Part shown: positions 32,435-41,253 of the stretch, piece by piece
Layout of the letters: each line of letters begins with the position of its first letter
How positions within the stretch are numbered: the first letter of the stretch is position 1
Assembly: GCF_010725485.1 (NCBI RefSeq)
Contig: NZ_AP022598.1
Location: 3,720,001 to 3,784,000 of the forward strand
DNA from: Mycolicibacterium parafortuitum
GTDB taxonomy: Bacteria; Actinomycetota; Actinomycetes; Mycobacteriales; Mycobacteriaceae
Reading direction: 5' to 3'
Length of the DNA: 64,000 nt
Position numbers and translations under genes: made by a program
Notes under the pieces: generated by a model
What the model saw: only the letters and a program-made list of their open reading frames with translations
Databases searched by the model: none
What the model was told of the DNA's origin: nothing

Positions 32435-33667
32435 TCAGGACATCGTCGAGAACGCGATCGGCAGGTGGGCGGGGCCGGTGATGCCGGTGATCGGCTTCCA
32501 GACGGCGGGCCCGTCGCGCCGGAGATCAGGCATCCGTTGCGACATGATCGCCAGTGCCTCGGACAACTCGATCCTCGCGAGGTGGGAACCGAGGCAATAG
32601 TGCACACCGCCACCGAAGGTGAGCATCGCGTGCGCGTCGCCGCGGGTGATGTCGAACCGCTCCGGGTCGCGGTAGGTGGCGGGATCCCGGTTGGCCGACG
32701 CGGTGTTGGCCAGCACCATCGCTCCCGCAGGCACGGTGTAGCCGTCGATGTCGACGTCCTCGACGGCGACGCGCACCGTCGTGAAGATGACGGGGGAGAA
32801 TCGCATGACCTCTTCGACGGCATTGGGTGCGAGTTCGGGATGGCGGGCCAGTAGCGCCCACTGGTCGGGGTGATCGCAGAACACCTCGATCGCCGCCGCG
32901 AGCTGATTTCTGGTCGTGTCGGTGCCGGCCATCAACAGAGTGGCGGCGAGTGTCAGCAGCTCCTGGTGGGTCAACCGGTCGCCGTCGAGCTCGGCACGCA
33001 TCAGGTCGGACAGCAGATCCTCGGTGAGGGAGTTGCGGCGGTCGGTGACCATGGCGTCCAGATAGGCCTCCAGCGCGCGCCACGCGGCGACGATGTCGGG
33101 GCCGTCCTCCACCACGTTCCAGTCGAACATCTTGAAGATGTCGTCGGCCCACGCGGACAACAGATCCCAGTCCTGACGGCGGGTGCCGAGCAGCTCGCAG
33201 ATGATCGGGACGGGGTAGCGCCGGGAGATGTCGGCGACGGCGTCGCAGCGGCCCAGATCGGCGACCGTCGACACGAGTACAGAGATCACGTCCGCGCAGG
33301 CACCGCGCAGACGGCCCGCCGCCGAGGGGGTGAACGCCTTTGCCACCAGCCGTCGTTGGCGGTGGTGCTGTTCTCCGTTGAGGCTGAGCAGGGAGGTCAC
33401 GACGATGTCCCAGAGGTCGCCGGAGGTGACCCCTTGGGCGGCGAGCCCGATTCCCTCCGGTATCTCGAAATGATCGTCGCGCAATACCTTTCGCACCGCA
33501 TCGTAGGTGAGCACTTCGAGTCCGTGCGGCCCTGCCGCGATGGGCCCCTGCTGCCGCGCGGCGGCGATCAGGCGGTGCGCTTCGGCGGGACTACGGGCGT
33601 GCTCGTAGGCGATGCGGGGCAACGCGGGGTCGATGACGGCTGCGTCGGTGAGATCGTCGACGGTCAT
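32435..33667 (-). CDS. Cytochrome P450
   Basis: A complete 410-residue bacterial P450. The I-helix motif LMAGTDTTRNQLA (about 240-252), the K-helix EEVMR (ExxR) near 283-287, and the heme ligand loop FGGGVHYCLGSHLAR near 345-359 are intact. It needs a ferredoxin and reductase, neither of which is adjacent. CYP family assignment is not possible by eye. The gene diverges from the HNH gene; the 200-bp gap between them holds the SOS box described separately and no other gene. Confidence 0.93.
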   Translation of the reverse strand: MTVDDLTDAAVIDPALPRIAYEHARSPAEAHRLIAAARQQGPIAAGPHGLEVLTYDAVRKVLRDDHFEIPEGIGLAAQGVTSGDLWDIVVTSLLSLNGEQHHRQRRLVAKAFTPSAAGRLRGACADVISVLVSTVADLGRCDAVADISRRYPVPIICELLGTRRQDWDLLSAWADDIFKMFDWNVVEDGPDIVAAWRALEAYLDAMVTDRRNSLTEDLLSDLMRAELDGDRLTHQELLTLAATLLMAGTDTTRNQLAAAIEVFCDHPDQWALLARHPELAPNAVEEVMRFSPVIFTTVRVAVEDVDIDGYTVPAGAMVLANTASANRDPATYRDPERFDITRGDAHAMLTFGGGVHYCLGSHLARIELSEALAIMSQRMPDLRRDGPAVWKPITGITGPAHLPIAFSTMS

Positions 33668-33858
33668 GACGGAAGTCTGGGCGGGATCAGGGTTCCACCC
33701 CAGGGTGGTGCGCTACTGCTGTTTCGGGCCGGGGAGTGGGGACGGCTTAAGTAGGGCGCTCGAACTGTCGGTGTGTGACCAGTCGAGGGTTTGACGGGGC
33801 CGCGGCGGTGGGGCGTTCGCGCGCATTTCTGGTGAGTCAACGTGTCTGCCGGCCCTGG

Positions 33859-33864
33859 TAGTGT
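33859..33864 (+). promoter_or_regulatory. Candidate -10 hexamer abutting the SOS box
   Basis: TAGTGT fits TANNNT and ends 7 nt before ATG 33872, predicting a leaderless mRNA. Its last T is also the first base of the SOS box, so LexA bound there would cover both the -10 and the start site. Confidence 0.55.
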
Positions 33865-33879
33865 CGAACACATGTTCGA
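33864..33879. promoter_or_regulatory. Consensus mycobacterial SOS box (LexA operator)
   Basis: TCGAAC-N4-GTTCGA with perfect 6-bp arms (33864-33869 and 33874-33879), the consensus LexA site of mycobacteria. The spacer contains the A and T of the ATG start codon (33872-33874), so operator and start overlap. 13E12-repeat family genes are known SOS-regulon members in M. tuberculosis, which supports function. Confidence 0.85.
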
Positions 33880-35602
33880 TGGTTGGTCTGATGGGCGGGT
33901 CGTCTCAGGGGTGGCTGATTCGTATCGGCAGGTCGCGATCGGAATGGCGGCGGCTTCGGCGGGGATCGCGGAGTTGCTGGGGCGGCGCACCGTCGAGGAG
34001 ATCGACCGCGAGGCTGATGTGCGCTCGTTGATCACCGCGTTCGAACGCACGGTGGTCGAGGTCGGGGCGGCGTTGCGGCTGCCGCCGGCGCGGGCGCGGG
34101 AGTTGGTCCATCAGGCTGATGTGTTGCACACCCGGTTGCCGGCGGTGGCGGCACTGCTGGCCGCCGGGGAGGTCGACTATCCGACGGTGCTGTTGGTCAT
34201 CGAGCGCACCGATCTGGTTGCCGAGCAGCACATGGCGCGCCTGGATGCGGCGCTGGCCGAGCGGATCCGCACCTGGGCGCGCTGGTCACGCAAGCTGGTG
34301 CGCGATGCCGTCGACGGGTTGGTCGCCGAGGTCGATGCCGCGGCGATCAAGCGGCGCCGCCAGGCCGCTTTCGATGAGCGCCGGGTCACGGTGGCCGCCG
34401 GGTTGGACGGGATGGCCGCGGTACGCGCGCGGATGTCGGCGTCGCAGGGCGCGGCGATGGACGCCCGCTGGAGCATGCTGGCCAAACAGGTGTGCCCTGG
34501 TGATCCGCGCAGCCTGACTCAGCGCCGCGCTGATGTGTTCGATGCCCTCAACACCGGTGGCGCGTTCGGGTGTGGCTGTGGGGATCCGGGCTGCCCCTGT
34601 CTGGTCGTGGTCCCCCCGGCGGCCGCGCAGCACGACCCACCAGCCGCCGAACCCGAGCCCGAACCCGAGCCCGAGGCGCTGGAGCCGCCCGGGGCCGAGG
34701 CGCCCGAGGCCGAGCCGCCCGCCGAGGCGCCCGCGGTCGAGCCGGTCCCGGCACCGCCGATCCCGGCACCGGCACCGCCGGGGCCGGTGTCGGTGTTGGG
34801 GCGGCAGGTGGTGCTCCACGTGATCGCCACCGCCGACACCGTCACCGGGCACGGCAACACTGCGGGCTATTTGGCCGGCTACGGGATCATCGACGCCGAA
34901 CTGGTGCGCGAGCTGGCCCGCGAGGCCACCCGCCGGCTGGTCGAAGCCCCACCATTCGATCCGCGCCAGGCCGTGACCTACCGGCCCAGCGCGGCGCTGG
35001 CACGGTTCATCCGCGCCCGCGACCTGACCTGTCGCTTCCCCGGCTGCGAGGTGCCGGCCACCTGCTGCGACATCGACCACACCATCGCCTTCGACCACCA
35101 CGACCCGACCGCCGGCGGGCAGACCGTGCCCTGGAACCTGGCCTGCTACTGCCGCACGCACCACCGCCACAAAACCCACGACACCGGCTGGAACGACCGG
35201 CAACTGCCCGACGGCACCATCATCTGGACCTCCCCGAGCGGACACCAATACCGCACCCGCCCCGCCGGGGTCGGGCTGTTTCCCGGGCTGGGCCGCGCCC
35301 AGCACCGCAGCGAGCAGCAGCGCATCACCGCCGCACGGCGCCGACTCAACGCTCACCGCGACACCAGCGAACACAACAGCTACCGCAACCAGAAGGCCCG
35401 CAACGAAATCCGGGATCGGCGCTGGCGCAACGGATTCCGCTGCCGCTACCTACTGTTCACAGGCGACTACGCCCACCACACACCCAGCAAAAGCCCGTTC
35501 GCCCGCTTCGTCAACGACCCCCTCGAACCCGAAACCCTCCCACCACACTGGCAACCCCCACCACCACGAAACAATGACACCGACGAACCACCACCCTTCT
35601 GA
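33872..35602 (+). CDS. DUF222 / HNH endonuclease-domain protein (13E12 repeat family)
   Basis: A 576-residue protein of the mycobacterial REP13E12 type. The DUF222 domain spans about 20-230. A Pro/Glu-rich linker (about 245-305) separates it from the C-terminal HNH nuclease domain, with CRFPGCEVPATCCDIDHTI and the following HH...CRTHHRHKT (about 395-440), in which four Cys and several His can hold zinc and metal. ATG 33872 is preferred over GTG 33842 because the promoter and SOS box predict a leaderless start there. It is LexA-controlled by inference, so it would be made after DNA damage. The nuclease target is unknown. Confidence 0.92.
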   Translation: MFDGWSDGRVVSGVADSYRQVAIGMAAASAGIAELLGRRTVEEIDREADVRSLITAFERTVVEVGAALRLPPARARELVHQADVLHTRLPAVAALLAAGEVDYPTVLLVIERTDLVAEQHMARLDAALAERIRTWARWSRKLVRDAVDGLVAEVDAAAIKRRRQAAFDERRVTVAAGLDGMAAVRARMSASQGAAMDARWSMLAKQVCPGDPRSLTQRRADVFDALNTGGAFGCGCGDPGCPCLVVVPPAAAQHDPPAAEPEPEPEPEALEPPGAEAPEAEPPAEAPAVEPVPAPPIPAPAPPGPVSVLGRQVVLHVIATADTVTGHGNTAGYLAGYGIIDAELVRELAREATRRLVEAPPFDPRQAVTYRPSAALARFIRARDLTCRFPGCEVPATCCDIDHTIAFDHHDPTAGGQTVPWNLACYCRTHHRHKTHDTGWNDRQLPDGTIIWTSPSGHQYRTRPAGVGLFPGLGRAQHRSEQQRITAARRRLNAHRDTSEHNSYRNQKARNEIRDRRWRNGFRCRYLLFTGDYAHHTPSKSPFARFVNDPLEPETLPPHWQPPPPRNNDTDEPPPF

Positions 35603-36082
35603 CGGTGGCGGGCGTGTTTGCCCGGATCTCCGCAGGGCTCTCGACTGCCGGATGCTGACGTTTGCGTGGCTGCGACGTGGATAGCCAGTCGGCGAAGCAA
35701 TGTGCCGCGCATTCGACATTTCACAGTTCGCTGTACTGCTTTTGTCGGCGATGTTCGCCATTGTCTAATTAGTTGACACAACGCCATATCGAACGGCTTG
35801 GCCACGGCCACGGCGACGGCCAGCGACGCATTCGCTAGGTGGGTAACCAGCTCGGTGTAAAGCAACTTTACACAGGTAAATCGGCTAACAAAGCTATTGC
35901 GCAGAGTTTGCTTGCTGAGACTCCGTCTTATCTTCAGTCGTGTTCGCCGGAACTGCTTGACGACAGGGTTCCGCTGGTGTTTTATGCCTTTCCAAGTCGT
36001 CAATATCACATTCGTGATTTTTGGAACGATTAGCCATAGCCCAGAGGTCGGGCGCCGTGGAATGGACGGGAGTGAGTTGCTG
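35603..36082. other. 480-bp intergenic region, AT-richer, with palindromes
   Basis: I see no convincing gene here. Features are an 8-bp palindrome CTAATTAG (35765-35772) framed by TGTC and GACA, and a perfect 8-bp inverted repeat GTGTAAAG / CTTTACAC (35855-35862, 35866-35873) with a 3-nt spacer, which looks like an operator or a small hairpin. Base composition falls well below that of the neighbours between about 35730 and 36050. A 64-codon ORF at 35839-36033 has no supporting feature. Confidence 0.6.
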
Positions 36083-39000
36083 ATGGGCTACGGGCGATTT
36101 GTTGGTCGTGTCGGTGCGTTAGCTGTGGCGCTGGGAATCGGGTTGGCCGGTCCCGCCGTCGCCTCCGCCGGTCCGGGCGACGACACCAGCGCCGGGGAGT
36201 CGCGCTCCGACGCCAGCGCCGAGTCGGCCGGCTCCGACACCCGCGCCAAGAAGCCCACCGCAAGGTCACAAGACTCCACCGATTCACCGACCGACGCCGA
36301 CGGCCCGGATCAGTCCAACGACGACCCGGAGCCAGACGACTCCGATCAGGACTCCGACACGGACTCCAACACGGACGGGGATGACGACGCAACGGCCGTC
36401 GAGGAACCGGCTGACACCGATCCGGGGGAGGGGGCACGCGAGCGCGACACGGTGCCCCCACGCACCGAGGACGAGAAGGTCTCGGTGACAGACGAATCCG
36501 ATGTCACCGCGGAGGATCCCCTCGACGCACCCGACACAACGACCTCCACGCCGCCGTCGGAGAGGGCATCCGCCGCCGCCGTCCAAGGACAGACCGCGTC
36601 GGTGTCCTTGCACACCGACAGATCCGCGGTGCAGACCGCGACGGTGTCCTCCGGCCTGACCGTCATCGTCTCGAAGTTCCTGAGCCTGCTGGGTATCGGA
36701 TCGTCGGTAGGCAACGACACCGCACCGCTGCCCAGGTTCGAATTCGTCGCCGCGGTCTTCGGTGCGATCCGCCGCGAGATGGACAAGCTGTTCGCCAACA
36801 ACGGCCCGACAGCCGCACTCGCATCGACCAGTCTCACCGCACCCGGCATCCTCACCGGTTCGGTGATCGCCTCCGACCCCGAGGGCGACAAGCTCGTCTA
36901 TTCAATCCTGCAGGCGCCCAACCGAGGAACCGTCGTCGTGGACAGCACCGGCGCGTTCACCTACACGGCCAACCCGCTGCTGACCGGCGCCGGACAGGAC
37001 AGCTTCGTCGTCCAGGTCCGCGACGCCGGCTTCCATCTGTTCTCCGTCACACCGACCAAGACGCAGGTCCCGGTGACCATCACCTTCGGCGCCGACGGCG
37101 TTGTCACCCAGACCACTTCATTACTGTTGGCCGGCCGGACCGCCGGAGCCGGCACCATGGTCACCGCGTCCGCCGGCACCGGAACGATCTATCACATCAC
37201 CACGTCCGGGCCCGACATCGTCGGCTTCAACCCGGCCAGGGACAAACTCGACCTCGGCGACGTGTCCGTGCACAACTTCATCGTCGTCGACACCCCCGAC
37301 GGCGTCGGCTTCCGTAACCCGTGGTCCGGCGAGACCACTGTGCTGCGTGGCGTGTCGCTGGGCCAGCTCACCGTCGACAGCTTCGCCCCCGTCCTGAACG
37401 ATCATCTGCGCCAGGATCTCTCGGGCGCGCTGGCGTGGGAGCACGGCATCACGCCCAAGGCCAACACCGTCTACGCGCGGTCGCACGAGATCGGCCAGAT
37501 CGACCGGGTCACCTTCAACCCCGCGACCGACGTCGTCGACTTCCGCTACTTCGGCACCCGTGAGCAGATCTACATGTCCGACACCCCCGACGGCGTCGTG
37601 ATCTCCAACGCCGGCACCGGACAGGCCCTGATCCTTCAAGGCATCACCAAAAGCCAGCTCACCGCAACAAACTTCATCTTCCACAGCGCCCAGGTCCGCG
37701 AGGACCGTCTGAACCAGCAGCTCGGCATCGGCACCGTGCCCGACTCCCAGGTGCTGCCGCAGGGTGTTCCGATCGCAGGTACCAACACCTGGCCCACCGC
37801 TGCGGGCAACGGCCGGCCCCCGACCGGCCAGAGCGGCACCACGACGAAGATCTCCTGGCAGTACGGCAGCCACACCACGCTGAACTTCGACCCGAGCAAG
37901 GACAAGCTCGACTTCGGCTGGTTCAAGGCCCACGAGTTCGACGTCACCGAGGTCGCGGGCTCCACCCGCATCGCGATCACCGGAAACAACCAGTCCTACA
38001 CACTTACCGGTGTCGCGCTCGGTGAGCTGCAGCCCAGCAACATCATCGCGCTCGACGAGAGCGCCCGGGTGACATGGAGCAACCTGATCTACGGCGCCGG
38101 GCAGACGGTCACACCGCCGAAGCTCTCGGTCGGCGATGCCCAAGTGCTGGAGGGCAATTCGGGATCGTCGACGATCGTGTTCACGGTGACGCTGTCGAAG
38201 CCGTCCTCCGAGACGGTGACGGTCAGCTACAGCACGAGCAACGGAACCGCCACAGCCGCCGGCGGTGACTACGTGCCCGCGGTCGGCACACTGACGTTCA
38301 CCCCCGGACAGACCTCGAAGACCGTCGACGTCCTGGTCACCGGCGATGCCGTCGTCGAGCTCGACGAGCAGTTCACCCTGACGCTGTCGTCGCCGGTCAA
38401 CGCGACCATCGCGGACGGCACCGGGGTCGGCACCATCGTCAACGACGATGTCGACCAGGCGCCGGCGGCGCCACCGAGCGTGTCGATCGCCGACCTCACC
38501 GTGACGGAGGGCAACGGCGCGCACAGCCACTTCATGTTCGTCGTCACGCTGAGCAAGCCGTCGACCGAGACCGTCACGGTGCGCTATGCGACGTCCAGCG
38601 GCACCGCGACCGCCGGGGTGGACTACACCGCCACCACCGGGACCATCACCTTCGCGCCCGGGGTCGCCACCCAGCTGGTGCACGTCGACGTCATCGGTGA
38701 CTCCGTCGTCGAACCGGACGAGACGTTCTTCGTGACGCTGTCGAACCCGACCGGCGCGACCATCGCCGACGGGGTGGCCACCGGCACGATCGCCGACGAC
38801 GACAACGTCGTCGTCCCGGGGGCCGGCGGGGAGAACTCCGGCAACCCCGGCGACGCGCTCTGGGGCGAGGCGTTCTTCGCCCCCTATGTGGACATGGGGG
38901 CCTGGCCGGTGCCGGACCTGCTCGCACTCGCTCAGCAGCGCGGGATCTCGCTGCTGACACTCGGTTTCATGCAGGCGACCCCGGACGGCAAGCTGGCCTG

Positions 39001-41152
39001 GGCCGGGCTGTCGGCGCTGCGCCCTGACTCGGACTTCGACCAGGCCAAGGCGATCAACCGGTCGATCGCGGCGCTGCAGGCCGCCGGCGGCGACGTGATG
39101 ATCTCGCTCGGCGGCGCAGCGGGCACCAGCCTCGCGCAGTGGTACGCCGCGCACGGCCTGGGGGCGCAGGCACTGGCCAACGCCTACGCCGAGGTCGCCG
39201 ATTTCTACAAGCTCAACCGGATCGACTTCGACATCGAGGGTGCCGCGGTCGCCGAGCCCGCCTCGATCGCGCTGAACGCCCAGGCGCTCAAACTGCTGCA
39301 GCAGATGCGTCCGGACCTGGAGATCTGGTACACGCTGCCGGTGCTGCCCAGCGGTCTGACCGCCGACGGGATCAACGTCGTGCGCAAGGCCGTCGAGGCT
39401 GGCGTCAGGCTTGACGGCGTCAACGTGATGGCGATGGATTACGGTGAGTCGGCGGCGCCCACCTCGGGCCCGAATGCGAAGACCATGGGCGCCTACGCGA
39501 TTCAAGCCGCGGAATCCACCTACGCCCAGCTGAACAGCTTGTACGCGGGATACGGGCAGTCCTTCGGCTGGAATCAGCTCGGTGTGACACCGATGATCGG
39601 CGTCAACGACGTGCTCACCGAGGTGTTCAGCGTCGCCGACGCGCAGGCGCTCGAGGACTTCGCGCGCGCCAGGGGGCTCGGCATGCTGTCGATGTGGTCG
39701 CTGAACCGGGACTACCCGGGCAGCCTGGGTCAGGCCACCACCAACACCTCCGGAACCGACACGCCCGCAGGCGGATTCAGCTCCGTCTTCAACGACTACG
39801 GCACCGTGAATCCGATCTCTGGTCCGCCGCCGGCGATCTCGATCGCCGATCTGTCGGTCGCCGAGGGCAACGGCACGGGTTCGCACTTCATGTTCGTCGT
39901 CACCCTGGACAAGCCGTCGACGCAGACGGTCACCGTCGGCTACGCGACGTCGAACGGGACCGCGACCGCGGGTACCGACTACGTCGCGACGTCGGGCACC
40001 GTCACGTTCGCTCCCGGCGTGACCTCGCAGATGGTGCACGTCAGCGTCGTCGGCGACACCGTCGCCGAATCCAACGAGACCTTCACGGTGACGCTGTCGA
40101 ACCCGAGCGGCGCGACCATCGCCGACGGCATCGCGACCGGCACCATTGTCGACGACGACGGCACCACCCCGACCCCGGGCGGAAACGCCTCGGTCCGCTA
40201 CACCGTCAACGACAACTGGGGCTCGGGCTTCACCGCATCCGTTGCCGTGACCGCCGGGGCGGACGGAATGAACGGTTGGACCGTCGAATTCGATTCCCCG
40301 GCCCAGATCAGCAACATCTGGAACGCCGAGATCGTCAGCCGGGTCGGCAACCACTACGTGGTGCGCAACGCGTCCTACAACGCGCAGGTCGCCGCCGGGC
40401 AGACGGTGACCTTCGGATTCCAGGCCTCACCGGGGGGCGGTTCGGCGACCGCGACCAACTTCACGGTCAACGGCGTCGCCGGCGGCGAGAACCCGACCGT
40501 GGTTCCGCCGAAGGTGTCGGTGGCCGACGCGAGCGTGACGGAGTCCCACAGCGGTGCCAAGAACCTGGTGTTCGTCGTGACCCTGGACAAGCCGGCCACC
40601 TCCGCGGTCAGCGTCGCGTACACCACGTCGAACGGAACTGCCATAGCGGGAACCGATTTCACGGCGACCGCCGGGGTGCTGACGTTCGCCGCGGGAGAGA
40701 CCACCGCGCAGATCGCCGTCCCGATCCTCGGCGACACCGCCGTCGAGGCGGACGAGACGTTCACCCTCACGCTGTCGAACCCGAACGGGGTGACCATCGC
40801 CGACGGATCCGCGGTCGGCACGATCCTCAACGACGACGTCGTCGCACCGGCTCCCGGCAACTCGTCGGCGACGATGGTGGTCAACGACAACTGGGGTTCG
40901 GGCTTCACCGCGACCGTAACCGTGACGGCCGGGTCGGCCGGGTTGAACGGCTGGACCGTCGAATTCGATTCGGCGGCCGAGATCAGCAATATCTGGAACG
41001 CCGAGATCGTCAGCCGGGTCGGTACCCGCTATGTGGTGCGCAACGCGGAGTGGAACCCGAAGGTCGCCGCGGGCAAGACCGTCACGTTCGGTTTCCAGGC
41101 GTCCCCGGGAGGCGGTTCGGCGACGGCGTCGAACTTCACGGTGACCAGGTAG
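36083..41152 (+). CDS. Giant secreted mosaic protein: Calx-beta, GH18 and CBM2 domains
   Basis: A 1,689-residue exported protein. ATG 36083 follows GGGAGTGAG and begins a signal peptide (about 1-29, ending AVASAG); the frame stays open further upstream in AT-rich DNA. Order: acidic Ser/Asp/Thr linker (30-170); Ig/cadherin-like unit (about 253-313); three copies of an FNPxxDxLDFG repeat (about 368-434, 462-532, 586-654); Calx-beta 1 and 2 (677-787, 797-910); GH18 chitinase-like domain (926-1213) with RIDFDIEG as DxDxE motif; Calx-beta 3 (1249-1360); CBM2 (1370-1468); Calx-beta 4 (1476-1586); CBM2 (1596-1689). It should be a calcium-binding polysaccharide-active surface or secreted enzyme. No sortase motif is visible. 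Confidence 0.88.
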   Translation: MGYGRFVGRVGALAVALGIGLAGPAVASAGPGDDTSAGESRSDASAESAGSDTRAKKPTARSQDSTDSPTDADGPDQSNDDPEPDDSDQDSDTDSNTDGDDDATAVEEPADTDPGEGARERDTVPPRTEDEKVSVTDESDVTAEDPLDAPDTTTSTPPSERASAAAVQGQTASVSLHTDRSAVQTATVSSGLTVIVSKFLSLLGIGSSVGNDTAPLPRFEFVAAVFGAIRREMDKLFANNGPTAALASTSLTAPGILTGSVIASDPEGDKLVYSILQAPNRGTVVVDSTGAFTYTANPLLTGAGQDSFVVQVRDAGFHLFSVTPTKTQVPVTITFGADGVVTQTTSLLLAGRTAGAGTMVTASAGTGTIYHITTSGPDIVGFNPARDKLDLGDVSVHNFIVVDTPDGVGFRNPWSGETTVLRGVSLGQLTVDSFAPVLNDHLRQDLSGALAWEHGITPKANTVYARSHEIGQIDRVTFNPATDVVDFRYFGTREQIYMSDTPDGVVISNAGTGQALILQGITKSQLTATNFIFHSAQVREDRLNQQLGIGTVPDSQVLPQGVPIAGTNTWPTAAGNGRPPTGQSGTTTKISWQYGSHTTLNFDPSKDKLDFGWFKAHEFDVTEVAGSTRIAITGNNQSYTLTGVALGELQPSNIIALDESARVTWSNLIYGAGQTVTPPKLSVGDAQVLEGNSGSSTIVFTVTLSKPSSETVTVSYSTSNGTATAAGGDYVPAVGTLTFTPGQTSKTVDVLVTGDAVVELDEQFTLTLSSPVNATIADGTGVGTIVNDDVDQAPAAPPSVSIADLTVTEGNGAHSHFMFVVTLSKPSTETVTVRYATSSGTATAGVDYTATTGTITFAPGVATQLVHVDVIGDSVVEPDETFFVTLSNPTGATIADGVATGTIADDDNVVVPGAGGENSGNPGDALWGEAFFAPYVDMGAWPVPDLLALAQQRGISLLTLGFMQATPDGKLAWAGLSALRPDSDFDQAKAINRSIAALQAAGGDVMISLGGAAGTSLAQWYAAHGLGAQALANAYAEVADFYKLNRIDFDIEGAAVAEPASIALNAQALKLLQQMRPDLEIWYTLPVLPSGLTADGINVVRKAVEAGVRLDGVNVMAMDYGESAAPTSGPNAKTMGAYAIQAAESTYAQLNSLYAGYGQSFGWNQLGVTPMIGVNDVLTEVFSVADAQALEDFARARGLGMLSMWSLNRDYPGSLGQATTNTSGTDTPAGGFSSVFNDYGTVNPISGPPPAISIADLSVAEGNGTGSHFMFVVTLDKPSTQTVTVGYATSNGTATAGTDYVATSGTVTFAPGVTSQMVHVSVVGDTVAESNETFTVTLSNPSGATIADGIATGTIVDDDGTTPTPGGNASVRYTVNDNWGSGFTASVAVTAGADGMNGWTVEFDSPAQISNIWNAEIVSRVGNHYVVRNASYNAQVAAGQTVTFGFQASPGGGSATATNFTVNGVAGGENPTVVPPKVSVADASVTESHSGAKNLVFVVTLDKPATSAVSVAYTTSNGTAIAGTDFTATAGVLTFAAGETTAQIAVPILGDTAVEADETFTLTLSNPNGVTIADGSAVGTILNDDVVAPAPGNSSATMVVNDNWGSGFTATVTVTAGSAGLNGWTVEFDSAAEISNIWNAEIVSRVGTRYVVRNAEWNPKVAAGKTVTFGFQASPGGGSATASNFTVTR
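40191..41149 (+). repeat. Two near-identical CBM2-coding modules
   Basis: Nucleotides 40191-40485 and 40869-41149 encode CBM2 modules sharing VNDNWGSGFTA, GWTVEFDS, ISNIWNAEIVSRVG and FGFQASPGGGSATA. Long stretches are identical in DNA as well. They bracket the fourth Calx-beta segment, so recombination between them would delete one Calx-beta plus one CBM2 in frame. Confidence 0.85.
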
Positions 41153-41186
41153 GGAGGGCGTTCCTTCAGGGCCGTGAACTGCGTTT

Positions 41187-41222
41187 TCAACTTCTTGTTG
41201 AGAGGACTTCAACAGTTTGTTG
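41187..41222. promoter_or_regulatory. Tandem inverted repeats upstream of the ABC operon
   Basis: TCAAC-N5-GTTGA (41187-41201) and CAACA-GTT-TGTTG (41210-41222) share the half-site TTCAAC and have centres 22 bp apart, two helical turns. They end 31 bp before the ATG of the binding-protein gene. This is the expected layout of a cooperative operator, probably for the regulator encoded at the end of the same operon. Confidence 0.5.
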
Positions 41223-41253
41223 TAGCGTGGCGGGCACCACACCTGGAGGACAT

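Noticed and set aside
35467..36009. 180-codon minus-strand ORF overlapping the end of the HNH gene
   Set aside because: Half of it is antisense to a well-supported gene; no recognisable domain.
35839..36033. 64-codon ORF in the AT-rich gap, possible small protein
   Set aside because: No ribosome-binding site, no hydrophobic or domain signature; it covers a palindrome and overlaps the upstream extension of the mosaic-protein frame. Kept only as a remark.
37121..40354. 1,077-codon open frame on the minus strand
   Set aside because: Shadow of the Calx-beta/GH18 gene; the apparent repeats in it merely mirror the repeated domains on the plus strand.
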